Source: Candidatus Aminicenantota bacterium
GTDB lineage: Bacteria; Acidobacteriota; Aminicenantia; Aminicenantales; Saccharicenantaceae
Direction: 5' to 3'
NCBI GenBank assembly: GCA_017999365.1
Contig: JAGNLW010000001.1
Location: 814,239-878,238, forward strand
Length of the DNA stretch: 64,000 nucleotides
How positions within the stretch are numbered: the stretch's first letter is position 1; each line of letters starts with the position of its first letter. Below the pieces are notes generated by a model. The model was not told the origin of the DNA and ran no database searches. It saw nothing but the letters and a program-made list of their open reading frames with translations. Shown piece after piece: positions 34,258-42,919 of the stretch. The position numbers were made by a program, and so were the translations under genes.

Positions 34258-35160
34258 ATGAAAACGCCGCCGCTGCGGAAGGGATCGACGGCCCTCCTCC
34301 TGGCCCTCCTCCTGGCCTCCGGGGCCGGGCTGGCGGCCCTCAAGGGCGCGACCGACCGGGTCGTCCGGAGCCAGGTCCCCGGATCGTCCATCATCTACGT
34401 CCCCTCGGGCAAGTTCCTGCGCTTCGCGACCTTCGGCTACCGGTCGCTGGCCGCCGATCTCCTCTATCTCTGGGCCATCCAGTACTACAGCACGCCCACG
34501 ATCGACGACCGCTTCGACCACCTCGACCACATCTTCGCCATCATCAACGAGCTCGATCCCCGCTACCAGGATCCCTACGACATCGGCTCGCTCATCGCCG
34601 TCCAGGAGGCCCGCGTCGCCCACGACCGCCGCCGCGACACCGTCCAGTCGTCGAACCTCCTCCGCTCGGCCTTCGCCATCCTCGACCGCGGCGCGGCCAA
34701 CAACCCCGACCAGTGGATCTACCCCTTCAACGCCGGCCACATCGCCCTGATGACCCTCAAGGACTACGCCCTGGCCGAGAGCTATTTCGAGCGGACGATG
34801 AAAATACCCGGCGCCCCCGACTTCGTCGAACGCCTGCGGGCCAACGCCATGTTCAAGCAGGGCGACCTCAAGACCTCCTGGGAGACCTGGCTCGACATCT
34901 ACAAGCGGGCGCCCGACGAGCGGACCCGGAAGATCGCCTCGAACCACCTCTACAACGTCAAGGCGGCCATCGACGGCGCGGCCCTGGAGGCCGCCGCCGA
35001 GGCCTACCGCGGCCGTTTCGGCCGCTTCCCGGCCGACCTGGGGACGCTCGTCCGGTCGGGGCTCGTCACCGAGGTCCCCAAGGACCTCGACGGCCGCGAC
35101 TACGTCTACGATCCGGACGCCGGCCGGGTCCGGACCGCCATCAGCCCATGGAAACGCTGA
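34258..35160 (+). CDS. Membrane-anchored TPR-like protein with pseudopilin-like end
   Basis: 300 residues. One N-terminal helix (about 10-28) anchors it, and the rest is extracytoplasmic and helical. The middle (about 80-235) looks like TPR units (HDRRRDTVQSSNLLRSAFAIL, LAESYFERTMKIPGAPDF, GDLKTSWETWLDIYKRAPDE). The C-terminus (about 240-300; AAEAYRGRFGRFPADL, VPKDLDGRDYVYDPDAGRV) resembles the C-terminal segment of type II secretion pseudopilins. It starts 6 nt after the permease and overlaps prepilin peptidase by 13 nt. A role in secretion or pilus assembly is inferred from that. Confidence 0.72.
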   Translation: MKTPPLRKGSTALLLALLLASGAGLAALKGATDRVVRSQVPGSSIIYVPSGKFLRFATFGYRSLAADLLYLWAIQYYSTPTIDDRFDHLDHIFAIINELDPRYQDPYDIGSLIAVQEARVAHDRRRDTVQSSNLLRSAFAILDRGAANNPDQWIYPFNAGHIALMTLKDYALAESYFERTMKIPGAPDFVERLRANAMFKQGDLKTSWETWLDIYKRAPDERTRKIASNHLYNVKAAIDGAALEAAAEAYRGRFGRFPADLGTLVRSGLVTEVPKDLDGRDYVYDPDAGRVRTAISPWKR

Positions 35161-35927
35161 CCGTCGTCTTCGTGGCCCTGGCCGGGCTCGTCCTCGGCAG
35201 CTTCTTCAACGTCGTCATCTACCGGCTGCCCCGCGGGCTCAACCTGTCGCGGCCGCCCTCGGCCTGTCCCGGCTGCGGCGCCCGCATCAAGCCCTACGAC
35301 AACGTCCCGGTCCTGTCGTACCTCCTGCTCGGCGGCAAGTGCCGCCGCTGCCGCCGGCCCATCTCCCCCGTCTATCCGGCCGTCGAGGCCCTGACCGCCG
35401 CCGGCTTCGTCCTGGTCTTCTACCATTCCGGGCGCGAACTGGGCCTGCCGTTCTTCGCCGGCTGCCTGTTCACGAGCGCCCTCGTCGTCCTCGGCTTCAT
35501 CGATTATTACCACCAGGTGCTGCCCAACGCCGTGACCATGCCCGGCCTCGTCCTGGCCCTGGCCTATGCCTTCGTCCGGGACGACCTGACCTTCCGGAGC
35601 GCCATCCTCGGCGCCGTCGTCGGCGCGGGCTTCCTCCTGCTCGTCTACGGCGCTTATTACCTCGTCCGCAAGAAAGAAGGCTTGGGCATGGGCGACGTGA
35701 CCATGATGCTCATGGTCGGCGCCTTTCTCGGGCCCCTGAGGACGCTGCTCGTCCTCATCCTGGGCTCGTTCGTGGGCGCCCTGGTCGGCCTCTATCTCGT
35801 CCGGCGCAAGGGCCGCGACTTCCAGTTCGCGCTGCCCTTCGGCACTTTCCTGGCCCCGGCGGCCTTCGTGGCCATGCTCTGGGGCGAGCGCATCGTCCGG
35901 GCTTACTTATCCCTCTACAAGCGCTAG
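35148..35927 (+). CDS. pilD: Prepilin peptidase / N-methyltransferase
   Basis: Inner-membrane aspartyl protease that cleaves and methylates type IV prepilins and pseudopilins, 259 residues from ATG 35148. The N-terminal domain carries two zinc CxxC pairs (CPGC, CRRC) in the usual order after GSFFNVVIYRLPRG. The two catalytic aspartates are in GFIDYYHQVLPN and in GLGMGDVTMM (the GxGD motif). About eight helices. It can process components for the secretion operon at 42920-50373. Its TAG stop overlaps the tilS stop on the other strand (CTAG). Confidence 0.94.
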   Translation: METLTVVFVALAGLVLGSFFNVVIYRLPRGLNLSRPPSACPGCGARIKPYDNVPVLSYLLLGGKCRRCRRPISPVYPAVEALTAAGFVLVFYHSGRELGLPFFAGCLFTSALVVLGFIDYYHQVLPNAVTMPGLVLALAYAFVRDDLTFRSAILGAVVGAGFLLLVYGAYYLVRKKEGLGMGDVTMMLMVGAFLGPLRTLLVLILGSFVGALVGLYLVRRKGRDFQFALPFGTFLAPAAFVAMLWGERIVRAYLSLYKR

Positions 35928-37348
35928 CCCCGCGCGACACGCCGCTTCTTCACGCGGACGACGAAGACCTTCGCCGTGTCCTCCGTCACCTTGAACGCCT
36001 CGCCGACCGGCAGCCCCGGCGCCCAGGCGATCCGGCCGCGGGACAGGAGGACCGGAAGCCGGTCCCGCTCCGCCGTCGGGACGGCTTTCGCCCGCAGGAC
36101 CTCCTTGAGCTTCTTGCGGCCCGGGGCGCCGAGCGGGCGGTAGGCGTCGCCCGGCCGCCGGCTGCGGACGACGAGGGGAAAGGCCAGCCGCCCGGCGTCG
36201 AAGCGGGCCCTGCGCCGGTCGTCGCCGCGGAGGGAGCGGCGGACCGACGGCGACGTCTCGAACGTCCCCGACAGGACGAGGCCCGCGGGCCCGATCTCCA
36301 GGTCCGCGCGGCCGTCCCAGCGGAGCTCGTAGGAGGGGGCCGGGGCGGCGGACGGGCGCATCAACCCGAGCCTGCCGCCTTCGCGGCGCAGGACGAGGCC
36401 CTTGCGGAGGGCGACCTCCCGGCCCTCGCCGAGCGCGAGGAGGGCCGCGACGTCGTCGAAGGAGACGTCCCGCAGACCGCCGGCGACCCGGCCGAGGAAC
36501 TCGCGGGCGACGCGCCGGGCCAGGGCCGGCCAAAGGAGGGGCAGGGTCTTGAGGTCGAGCGCGGCCTCCCGGCCCGTGCCGGCGATGAACTCATCGGCGA
36601 GTTCCCGGACGAAGCCCTCGAGGAGGGCCTCGTCCTCCCGGGCCAGCCCGGCCAGCCGGGCCAGGTGGGCGGCGATGCGCGGCTCGTAGCGGCGCTCGAG
36701 CTCGGGCAAAAGCTCGGCCCGGACGCGGTTGCGGAGGAACCGGAGATCGCGATTGGAGGCGTCCTCGCGGAAAGGCAGCCCCTCGGAGGCCAGCCAGTCC
36801 CGCAGATCGGACCCGGCGATCCCCAGGAGCGGCCGCACGACCGGGCACGGCGGGCCGGGAGAGACGGGGGCGATGCCGCCCAGTCCGAGCAGGCCCGTGC
36901 CGCGCATCAAGCGCATGAGGACGGTCTCGGCCTGGTCGGTCAGGGTGTGGCCGGTGGCGATCTTGGTCGCCCCGGCCGCCGCGGCGGCCCGCCGCAGGAA
37001 CCGGTAGCGGAGGTCGCGGCCGGCCTCTTCCAGATTGAGCTTCCTGCGGGCGGCATGGGCCCGGACATCGGCCGAGCCCGCCGCCAACGGCACGACCCAG
37101 CGGCGGGCCAAGCCTTCGACGAAGCGGGCGTCCGCCCCGGACTCCGGCCGCAGGCGGTGGTCGAAGTGGGCCAGCCGGACCTCGATCGGCATCTCGTCGC
37201 GGAGTCTCAGGAGGAGCGCGGCCAGGGCTACCGAGTCGGCGCCGCCGGACACGGCGGCCAGGACGCGGTCGCCGGGGACGATGAGCCCTGCCGCGGCGGC
37301 CGTCCGGAAGGCCCGGTAGACGCGATCCGGCATCCGGCGGGGTGTCAT
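35924..37348 (-). CDS. tilS: tRNA(Ile)-lysidine synthase
   Basis: Converts the C34 of CAU-anticodon tRNA-Ile to lysidine, 474 residues. The PP-loop ATP pyrophosphatase motif is AAVSGGADSVALAALL, followed by DHRLRPESGADARFV and the GHTLTDQAETVLMRLMRG motif, all typical. A C-terminal TilS domain (about 380-470; GAPGRKKLKEVLRAKAVPTAERDRLP, broken here) is present. Start ATG 37348 has no clear ribosome-binding site; an alternative is the in-frame ATG 15 nt downstream. A tRNA(CAU) gene lies 38 nt upstream on the same strand with no evident promoter between. Confidence 0.92.
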   Translation of the reverse strand: MTPRRMPDRVYRAFRTAAAAGLIVPGDRVLAAVSGGADSVALAALLLRLRDEMPIEVRLAHFDHRLRPESGADARFVEGLARRWVVPLAAGSADVRAHAARRKLNLEEAGRDLRYRFLRRAAAAAGATKIATGHTLTDQAETVLMRLMRGTGLLGLGGIAPVSPGPPCPVVRPLLGIAGSDLRDWLASEGLPFREDASNRDLRFLRNRVRAELLPELERRYEPRIAAHLARLAGLAREDEALLEGFVRELADEFIAGTGREAALDLKTLPLLWPALARRVAREFLGRVAGGLRDVSFDDVAALLALGEGREVALRKGLVLRREGGRLGLMRPSAAPAPSYELRWDGRADLEIGPAGLVLSGTFETSPSVRRSLRGDDRRRARFDAGRLAFPLVVRSRRPGDAYRPLGAPGRKKLKEVLRAKAVPTAERDRLPVLLSRGRIAWAPGLPVGEAFKVTEDTAKVFVVRVKKRRVARG

Positions 37349-37386
37349 CGTCGCGCTCGGCTCATGGGTCGTCAGGCCGGGAGAAA

Positions 37387-37460
37387 TGGCGGCGGAGGGA
37401 TTTGAACCCCCGACACTGCGGATATGAGCCGCATGCTCTGACCAACTGAGCTACGCCGCC
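37387..37460 (-). tRNA. tRNA-Met (CAU), elongator type
   Basis: 74-nt cloverleaf on the minus strand. Acceptor GGCGGCG/CGCCGCC, D-arm GCTC/GAGC, anticodon stem TGCGG/CCGCA with loop CTCATAT (anticodon CAU), T-arm GGGGG/CCCTC with TTCAAAT, discriminator A. The 3' CCA is not encoded. The acceptor and T-arm resemble elongator tRNA-Met rather than the lysidine-modified tRNA-Ile. Being next to tilS makes the Ile2 reading worth a check. Confidence 0.9.
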
Positions 37461-37471
37461 AGGGTGGAGAG

Positions 37472-37500
37472 ATTCTAGCCGAATAGACCCCCCAAGTCAA
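37472..37500 (-). promoter_or_regulatory. Promoter of the tRNA(CAU)-tilS unit
   Basis: TTGACT (37500-37495), an exact 17-nt spacer and TAGAAT (37477-37472), about 12 nt before the tRNA 5' end. It probably drives the tRNA and reads on into tilS. Confidence 0.72.
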
Positions 37501-37528
37501 CGAGCGGGAAGGCGTCCCGGCCGGGCCG

Positions 37529-38743
37529 TCACTGGTACAGGGCCGTCTGGGACTCCCGGCGGAAGGCGAACCGCCCGTCGCGGAAGACCTTGACGCAGGC
37601 GTCGACGACCCGGGCGTCGTAGCGGATGCCGCGGCCCTTGCGGACCTCGTCGAGACCTTTCTCCAGACCGAGGGCCGGGCGGTACGGCCGCAGCGAGCAG
37701 AGGGCCTCGACGACGTCGGCCACGGCCAGGACCCGGGCTTCGACCAGGATGGCGTCCCCGACGAGGCCGTCGGGATAGCCCGAGCCGTCCATCCGCTCGT
37801 GGTGCTGGAGGATGATGTGGGCCACGGGCCAGGGGAAGGCGATGTCCTTGATCATGTCGTAGCCGACCCGCGGATGGTCCTTGACCAGCTGGAACTCGGA
37901 CTTGGTCAGCCGGCAGGGCTTGGCCATGATCTCGGCCGGGGCCGAGATCTTGCCGATGTCGTGGATGAGGCCGGCGAAGCGGAGCCCCTCGATCTTCTCC
38001 CAGGGCAGGTTCATCTCGCGGGCGATGGCCACGGCCAGGCTCGAGACCCGGGTCTGGTGCCCGGCCATGTAGGGGTCCCGCAGCTCGAGCGTCATGGCCA
38101 TGGCCTTGAACGTGCCTTCGAGGGAGCCCTCCAGCCGGTCGAGGGTGCTCTGGAGGTGGTCCTCGGACCGCCGGGTCTCGAGGACCTTGCCGTGGAGCTC
38201 GTCGTTCGCCCGGGCCAGCTCTTCGGTCCGGCTGTCGACGAAATGGTCGATCTCGACCCGGGCCAGGCGCAGCTCCTTCTCGAGCCGGAGCCGTTCGGCG
38301 GCGTCCTTGTCCGCCTCGACGGCCTTCCGGGCCGTCTCCTCCTCGAGGGCCCGGACGCGCTCCTCGAGGCCCCGGCGGCCGTGCTCCAGGCTGTCGAGCA
38401 TGCCGTTGAGGGTCCGGGCCAGGAGGCCGGCCTCGTCGCGCCCGTAGACGCGGGCCCGCTGGCTCAGGTCGCCCTCCGCGACGCGCTCCGCCGTCCGGGT
38501 CATCTGGACGAGCGGCCGGACGACCTCGCGGGACAGTCCGTAGGCGAAGAGCACGCCGAGGGCCAGCGCGACCAGGCTGGTCCCGACGAAGGCGCCGTGG
38601 CGCCCGTAGAGGAGGTGGGTCACGGCGACGTACCCGAGCATGAGCAGGGCGAAGAGCAGGAGCATCTTCGTCCGGACCTTGCGCGGGCCGAGCCGGCCGA
38701 GCGGTCCGGTCGGGCCGGGTTCGTCCTGGAGCGTGCGATTCAT
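37529..38743 (-). CDS. HAMP and HD-GYP domain protein
   Basis: 404 residues from ATG 38743. Order: two N-terminal helices (about 27-70), HAMP linker (about 70-125; REVVRPLVQMTRTAERVAEG), coiled coil (about 125-200), then an HD-GYP phosphodiesterase domain (about 205-395). Key motifs are all present: LIHDIGK, KDHPRVGYDM, HHERMDGSGYPDGL and LAVADVVEAL. HD-GYP proteins degrade cyclic-di-GMP, so control of surface behaviour is inferred. It has no close operon partner: the tRNA is downstream and a 146-bp gap upstream holds no recognised gene. Confidence 0.92.
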   Translation of the reverse strand: MNRTLQDEPGPTGPLGRLGPRKVRTKMLLLFALLMLGYVAVTHLLYGRHGAFVGTSLVALALGVLFAYGLSREVVRPLVQMTRTAERVAEGDLSQRARVYGRDEAGLLARTLNGMLDSLEHGRRGLEERVRALEEETARKAVEADKDAAERLRLEKELRLARVEIDHFVDSRTEELARANDELHGKVLETRRSEDHLQSTLDRLEGSLEGTFKAMAMTLELRDPYMAGHQTRVSSLAVAIAREMNLPWEKIEGLRFAGLIHDIGKISAPAEIMAKPCRLTKSEFQLVKDHPRVGYDMIKDIAFPWPVAHIILQHHERMDGSGYPDGLVGDAILVEARVLAVADVVEALCSLRPYRPALGLEKGLDEVRKGRGIRYDARVVDACVKVFRDGRFAFRRESQTALYQ

Positions 38744-38889
38744 GGTCGTTCTATCCGCGGCGGAGCCTCGTTCGCGACCAGGATACTCCGGCCTCCGGCC
38801 GGGACAATGCCCTTTGGGGGTGATTTTGGCTGGTGAGGCCTCGCCCCTTGAGGGGGGAAGGGGTGAGGAGGGGGCGGCGCGCCGCCCGG

Positions 38890-40212
38890 TCACCAGCGGC
38901 GGGCCTTGGCCGGTTCCATGCGCCGGAGGTCGAGGCCGCGCGCGACGGCCCCGACGCGGTAGAGGCAGATCTCCCTCAGCGAGGACGGGTGGTGGAGGAC
39001 CTCGGACAGCGATTGGGCCCCGACGGCCCAGACGCCGCCGCCGCGGACGACGACCATCTTGTAATCGTGGAGCCGCCGCACGATCTCCCCGGCCCCGGCC
39101 TCGGGCGGCAGGACCGGGATGACCAGGTAGAGGAACGAGCCCTCGGCGTCGATGGGGATGATGCGGTCGGCCGGCGCGGACTCGCCGGGATAGACGTAGT
39201 GGGCGCAGGCCTCGGCCTCGGCCACGTGGGCGTGCATGACGGTCTGGAAGTCGCTGGCCGCGTAGATGGCCTTGTGCATGGCGATCTCGGCGTCGTCGGC
39301 CGGGCCGGCCGCCAGGGGCACCCGCAGGAGGGGGCCGCCGACGTCGCGGGGCATCGAGGCCTTGGGCGCGTAGAGCATGGCGTCGACGCCCCGGACCGAC
39401 ATCGAGCCGGTGTGGAAGGGCGAGAGGCGCGATTCGAAGACGCGATGACCGGCCTTGACGAACTCGCGCAGGATCTCCTCCTCCTCCCGGAAGTCCGAGC
39501 GCTCGTCGCCCTCGGCCTCGTAGGCCGGGGGCGGCGCGGCGAAGGCCCGGGCCGGATCGGCCGCCACGGCCCGCCGGACCGCGGCGACGTCGACGCCGAG
39601 CCGCTCCATGGCCAGGACGACGCTGCCCGCGTAGTTGCCGACGCAGAGCCGGTGGAAGGCCTCGCGGAGCGTCCGGCCCTTGGCCATGGCCCCGTGCCCG
39701 AAGATGACCGTCAGGGGATGGACGGCCAGGCGCTCGGGGATGGTCCGGGCCAGCTCGGGCGAGCCGCTGGGCACGGCGAACCAGTCGACCGGCAGGGACG
39801 GGCCCAGCGTGTGGTAGGCCAGGGGATCGACGGGCGCGAAGTCCGGCGGCCGGGCCGGCTTGGGCGCGTCGTCGAGGGTGGCCAGGATGAGGTCCTTGAG
39901 GTGGGCGTGCATCGAGGCCCGAACGCCGGGCAGGGACAGGATGCGGGCGTGGATGTCGGTCTCCGAGGAGGCCTTGTAATAGCCGTAGTCGGTCCCCGCG
40001 GCCGAGAGATGGCAGATCTGGCTCGGCTCGAGGTCGCCCTTCTGCGAGCCCGTGGCCGTGATGACGATCTCGTCCGCGCCGTCCTCGCCGGCCAGCCGGA
40101 CGGCCATGTTGCCGCTGTGGCTGTCCTGGAGATCGGCCGCGAGCGAGGCCCGGCCCAGGGCCCGGAACTCCCGGAAGAGGGCCTCGTCGGCCCGCCACTT
40201 CGGTCCGCTCAT
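38890..40212 (-). CDS. Tandem class II aldolase/adducin-family protein
   Basis: 440-residue protein with two class II aldolase folds. Domain 1 (about 1-225) keeps a full set of candidate zinc ligands, H102, H104 (MHAHLKD) and H173 (FGHGAMAKG), plus E84 (ASSETDIHAR). Domain 2 (about 240-430) has H327 and H329 (MHAHVAEAEA) and E309, but glycines (VVVRGGGVWAVG) where the third His should be, so it may be inactive or regulatory. Family members cleave or dehydrate sugar phosphates and related acids. It overlaps the aldehyde oxidoreductase by ATGA, suggesting that the oxidoreductase handles an aldehyde this protein makes or consumes. Confidence 0.82.
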   Translation of the reverse strand: MSGPKWRADEALFREFRALGRASLAADLQDSHSGNMAVRLAGEDGADEIVITATGSQKGDLEPSQICHLSAAGTDYGYYKASSETDIHARILSLPGVRASMHAHLKDLILATLDDAPKPARPPDFAPVDPLAYHTLGPSLPVDWFAVPSGSPELARTIPERLAVHPLTVIFGHGAMAKGRTLREAFHRLCVGNYAGSVVLAMERLGVDVAAVRRAVAADPARAFAAPPPAYEAEGDERSDFREEEEILREFVKAGHRVFESRLSPFHTGSMSVRGVDAMLYAPKASMPRDVGGPLLRVPLAAGPADDAEIAMHKAIYAASDFQTVMHAHVAEAEACAHYVYPGESAPADRIIPIDAEGSFLYLVIPVLPPEAGAGEIVRRLHDYKMVVVRGGGVWAVGAQSLSEVLHHPSSLREICLYRVGAVARGLDLRRMEPAKARRW

Positions 40213-42065
40213 CGCCGGGCCTCCTTGATCCCCAGGGCCCGGAGGAGCCCGGCCGTCGGCCGGCCGTCCTCGTCCCAGCCGCGGACCCGGTAGTAATCGC
40301 TCCTCATCCGCTCCTGGTCCGCGCGGGAAACGGCTCGCTCCTTGCCCTCGACGACGACGGGGACGTCGGCGAAGCGGTCGGGCAGGGCGTCGTCGGCGGC
40401 GACGGCGCCGGCTTCGAGGTTGAACAGGCGCTCGAGCGTGGCGACGCGGTTCTCGATCTCCTCGAGCCGGGCCACCGAGAAGTCCCGCCCGGTGACCCCG
40501 GCGACCATCCGGGCCCAGGGATCGGAGCCGAAGGCGTAGCCGGTGAAGCGGCAGACGCCGAGGCTGTCCTGGAGGATGCCCAGGTTCTGCATGTTGCGGA
40601 TGGCGATCGGGGATTGCAGCAGGCTGAAGCGCGGGATCTCCTTGGCCCCGCCGAAGAAGGCCAGGGAGACGGCGTAGCCGCCGCGCAGATGGCAGGCCCC
40701 GGTCGGCGAGGTCATGTAGCCGAGGGCCTGGGTGTAGGAGGCCCGCGGGTCGTAGGCCGGGATCTCGAGCTTCTTGACCGTCATGGCCAGCTCGGGCCGG
40801 CCGCGGCCGGCGGCCAGCCGCCAGGCGCCTTCGGCCAGCTCAGCCCCGATCCCCTCCCGCCGGGCCGTCAGGGCCACCAGGGACTCGAGGGCTTCGGCGT
40901 CGCCGAAGGTCAGGGCCAGGCCGCCGGTCTCGCCGGGGCCGATGGCGCCGGCCTGGCGCAGCTCCATAGCGCAGGCCAGCGTGCCGCCGTAGCTCATAGT
41001 GTCCAGCCCGTACTCGTTGGCCCGATAGTTGGCCCGGGTGATGGCCGGGAGGTCGTAGATGCCGCAGAGCGGCCCCATCAGGACGGTCGTCTCGTACTCC
41101 GGGCCCTCGCCGCGCTCCTCGCGGCCGTCGCGTCCGGCGACCCGGGTGTGACGCTGGCAGCCGATGGGGCAGAGGTAGCAGGCCCCGGCCTTCTCGAGGA
41201 GCGTCCGGGCCAGGGTCTCGCCCGAGATGCGGTCGACGTCCTCGTCGCGGTGGGTGCAATCCCGGAAGTTCTCGTGGGGCAGCATGGCGATGAGGTTGAT
41301 GAGCTCGACCAGCCCGGCCGTGCCCAGGTCGCGCATGAGCCGCTTGGTCACCGGCGCCTGCTTCATGAGGTAAAGGGCCTGGTCGAAGCCGGACCGGTAC
41401 TTCTCGGGGTCGGCGACGGCGATCTTCTCCCGGCCCCGGACGCGGACGGCCTTGAGCTTCTTGCTGCCCCACACGGCGCCCGGGCCGCAGCGGCCGTAGA
41501 CGCGGTTGCGGTCGTTGGCGACGTCGGCGTAGAGGACGAGGTTCTCTCCCGCCGGGCCGATGCACAGAACCCGGGCCGGGTCCCCCGGCCGCGAGACGGC
41601 GGCCAGCTCGTCGTTCGTCTCGGGGATGGTCTTGCCCCAGAGCCCGTCGGCCGGCAGAAGCTCGGCTTTCCCCGGCGAGACGTCGAGCATGACCGGGCTC
41701 GGCGAGGCGCCCTTGACGACCAGGGCGTCGTAACCGGCCGACTTGAAGGCCGCCCCCCAAGTGCCGCCGGAGTTCGAGGTCCCCAGGACGCCCGTCAACG
41801 GCGACTTGAAGACCATGTGGCCGCGGCCGGCGGTCGGGGCATTGGTGCCGACGAGGGGCGAGGCGGCCACGACGAAGGCGTTGTCGGGGCCGAGCGGGTC
41901 GCAGGCCGGGTCGACGGTGTCGTAGAGGAGGCGCGTGGCCAGGCCCCGGCCGCCGAGGTAGTCGAGGGCGTCTTCGGCGTCGAGGGGCACGGTCCGGACC
42001 TCTCCGCGCGTGAGGTCGGCGACGAGGACGCGGCCGTGGTAGCCGGGGATGGGGAAATCGCTCAT
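40209..42065 (-). CDS. Aldehyde ferredoxin oxidoreductase family protein
   Basis: 618-residue AOR-type enzyme expected to carry a tungsto- or molybdo-bispyranopterin and one [4Fe-4S] cluster. It would oxidise aldehydes to acids with ferredoxin, or reverse. N-terminal domain features: VLVADLTRGEVRTVPLD, YLGGRGLATRLLYD, GTSNSGGTWGAAFKSAGYD. Cluster ligands are C296, C299, C303 and C505 (CYLCPIGC and GVCRF). Length matches the family. Substrate is not known. A promoter 11 nt upstream of the ATG suggests a short leader. MoaD and an NTPase precede it; the aldolase follows. Confidence 0.93.
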   Translation of the reverse strand: MSDFPIPGYHGRVLVADLTRGEVRTVPLDAEDALDYLGGRGLATRLLYDTVDPACDPLGPDNAFVVAASPLVGTNAPTAGRGHMVFKSPLTGVLGTSNSGGTWGAAFKSAGYDALVVKGASPSPVMLDVSPGKAELLPADGLWGKTIPETNDELAAVSRPGDPARVLCIGPAGENLVLYADVANDRNRVYGRCGPGAVWGSKKLKAVRVRGREKIAVADPEKYRSGFDQALYLMKQAPVTKRLMRDLGTAGLVELINLIAMLPHENFRDCTHRDEDVDRISGETLARTLLEKAGACYLCPIGCQRHTRVAGRDGREERGEGPEYETTVLMGPLCGIYDLPAITRANYRANEYGLDTMSYGGTLACAMELRQAGAIGPGETGGLALTFGDAEALESLVALTARREGIGAELAEGAWRLAAGRGRPELAMTVKKLEIPAYDPRASYTQALGYMTSPTGACHLRGGYAVSLAFFGGAKEIPRFSLLQSPIAIRNMQNLGILQDSLGVCRFTGYAFGSDPWARMVAGVTGRDFSVARLEEIENRVATLERLFNLEAGAVAADDALPDRFADVPVVVEGKERAVSRADQERMRSDYYRVRGWDEDGRPTAGLLRALGIKEARR

Positions 42066-42076
42066 GGTCAGCGCCT

Positions 42077-42105
42077 AAGATAGCAGAACGCCGATGGGCC
42101 CGCAA
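42077..42105 (-). promoter_or_regulatory. Likely promoter of the AOR-aldolase pair
   Basis: TTGCGG (42105-42100), a 17-nt spacer and TATCTT (42082-42077). Eleven nt separate the -10 from ATG 42065. Confidence 0.45.
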
Positions 42106-42118
42106 CGCCCGCGGCGGC

Positions 42119-42394
42119 TCAGCCGCCGCCGACGAGGGGGAAGACGGCCAGGGTGTCGCCGGGAGAGAGCGGCGTCGCGGCTCCCCGCAGGGAGCCGACG
42201 GGCGCGCCGTTGATCATGACGACGAGGTGGGGCTTGAGGGCGGCGCCGTCGAGGAGCTCGCGGCGGCGGGCGGGCGTGTCGGCGAGCCGGTCCAGGGCGT
42301 CGGCGACGGTGTCCCCCGGGGCCAGCTCGAGGTCCCGCTCGCGGCCGCCGAAGACCTCGCGGAAGTAGGCGAAGAACTTAACCCGGACCGTCAC
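42119..42394 (-). CDS. MoaD/ThiS-type sulfur carrier (molybdopterin synthase small subunit)
   Basis: 91-residue ubiquitin-like protein, GTG 42394 overlapping the NTPase stop as GTGA. A longer in-frame reading is a shadow of the NTPase. It begins VRVKFFAYFREVFGGRERDLEL and ends PLVGGG, the C-terminal di-glycine that is thiocarboxylated. It would donate sulfur for the pyranopterin of the neighbouring AOR. MoaD is the likely call; the AOR context supports a dedicated version. Confidence 0.9.
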   Translation of the reverse strand: MTVRVKFFAYFREVFGGRERDLELAPGDTVADALDRLADTPARRRELLDGAALKPHLVVMINGAPVGSLRGAATPLSPGDTLAVFPLVGGG

Positions 42395-42915
42395 GATGTC
42401 GCCCCCGGCCCGAAGAGGAGGCCGTCCAGACGGTCCGCCGCCCCCGGCTCGCGGACGTCGACGACGGGGACCGGGGCGGGGCCGAGGGCCGCGGCGAGGG
42501 CGGCCGCGCACTCCTCGCGGGCCACGACGAGGGTCGGACCCGGACGGGCCGCGGCTTCCCGGAGGGCGGGCCACAGGCCGCGGCCCTCGAGCTCGAGGGG
42601 ACCGGCCTCGTCGACGACGAGGAGACCGTACGGAGCGGCGCCGCGGAGGACGGCCCGGGCCCGCTCGAGGGCTTCGGGGACGAAGACGTAGGGGCCGACG
42701 CGTTCGGCATCCGGATCGCCGTCCCGGCGCAGGTAGGGTCGCCGGCGGCCGCCGGCGAGCTCGACCAGATCGTAGGTCCGGGCGCCGTCGGCGTCCGCCG
42801 CGGCGACGCTGAGGAAGCCGTCGCAGGCCCGGCCGAGGGCCCGCCAGCGGGTCAGGGCCCGTTCGAGGAAGGTCGTCTTGCCGCCGTGGACCGGCCCGGT
42901 GAGGACGACGACCAT
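42391..42915 (-). CDS. THEP1-like nucleoside-triphosphatase
   Basis: 174-residue P-loop protein. Walker A GPVHGGKTTF at the very N-terminus and Walker B VVDEAGPLEL (THEP1 proteins have DEIGKMEL-like) identify the NTPase_1 group. It stands between the secretin (4 nt upstream) and MoaD (overlap). Some relatives occur next to molybdenum or tungsten enzymes, so a role in cofactor handling is a guess. Confidence 0.8.
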   Translation of the reverse strand: MVVVLTGPVHGGKTTFLERALTRWRALGRACDGFLSVAAADADGARTYDLVELAGGRRRPYLRRDGDPDAERVGPYVFVPEALERARAVLRGAAPYGLLVVDEAGPLELEGRGLWPALREAAARPGPTLVVAREECAAALAAALGPAPVPVVDVREPGAADRLDGLLFGPGATS

Positions 42916-42919
42916 GGGG

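Noticed and set aside
37387..37460. Calling the CAU tRNA an initiator tRNA-fMet
   Set aside because: The acceptor G1 pairs with C72, whereas initiator tRNAs have an unpaired first base, and the anticodon stem lacks the three G-C pairs typical of initiators.
37529..40198. An apparent 889-residue minus-strand fusion joining a low-complexity stretch to the HD-GYP protein
   Set aside because: The first half is the out-of-frame shadow of the aldolase gene; the HD-GYP gene starts at ATG 38743 with its membrane helices.
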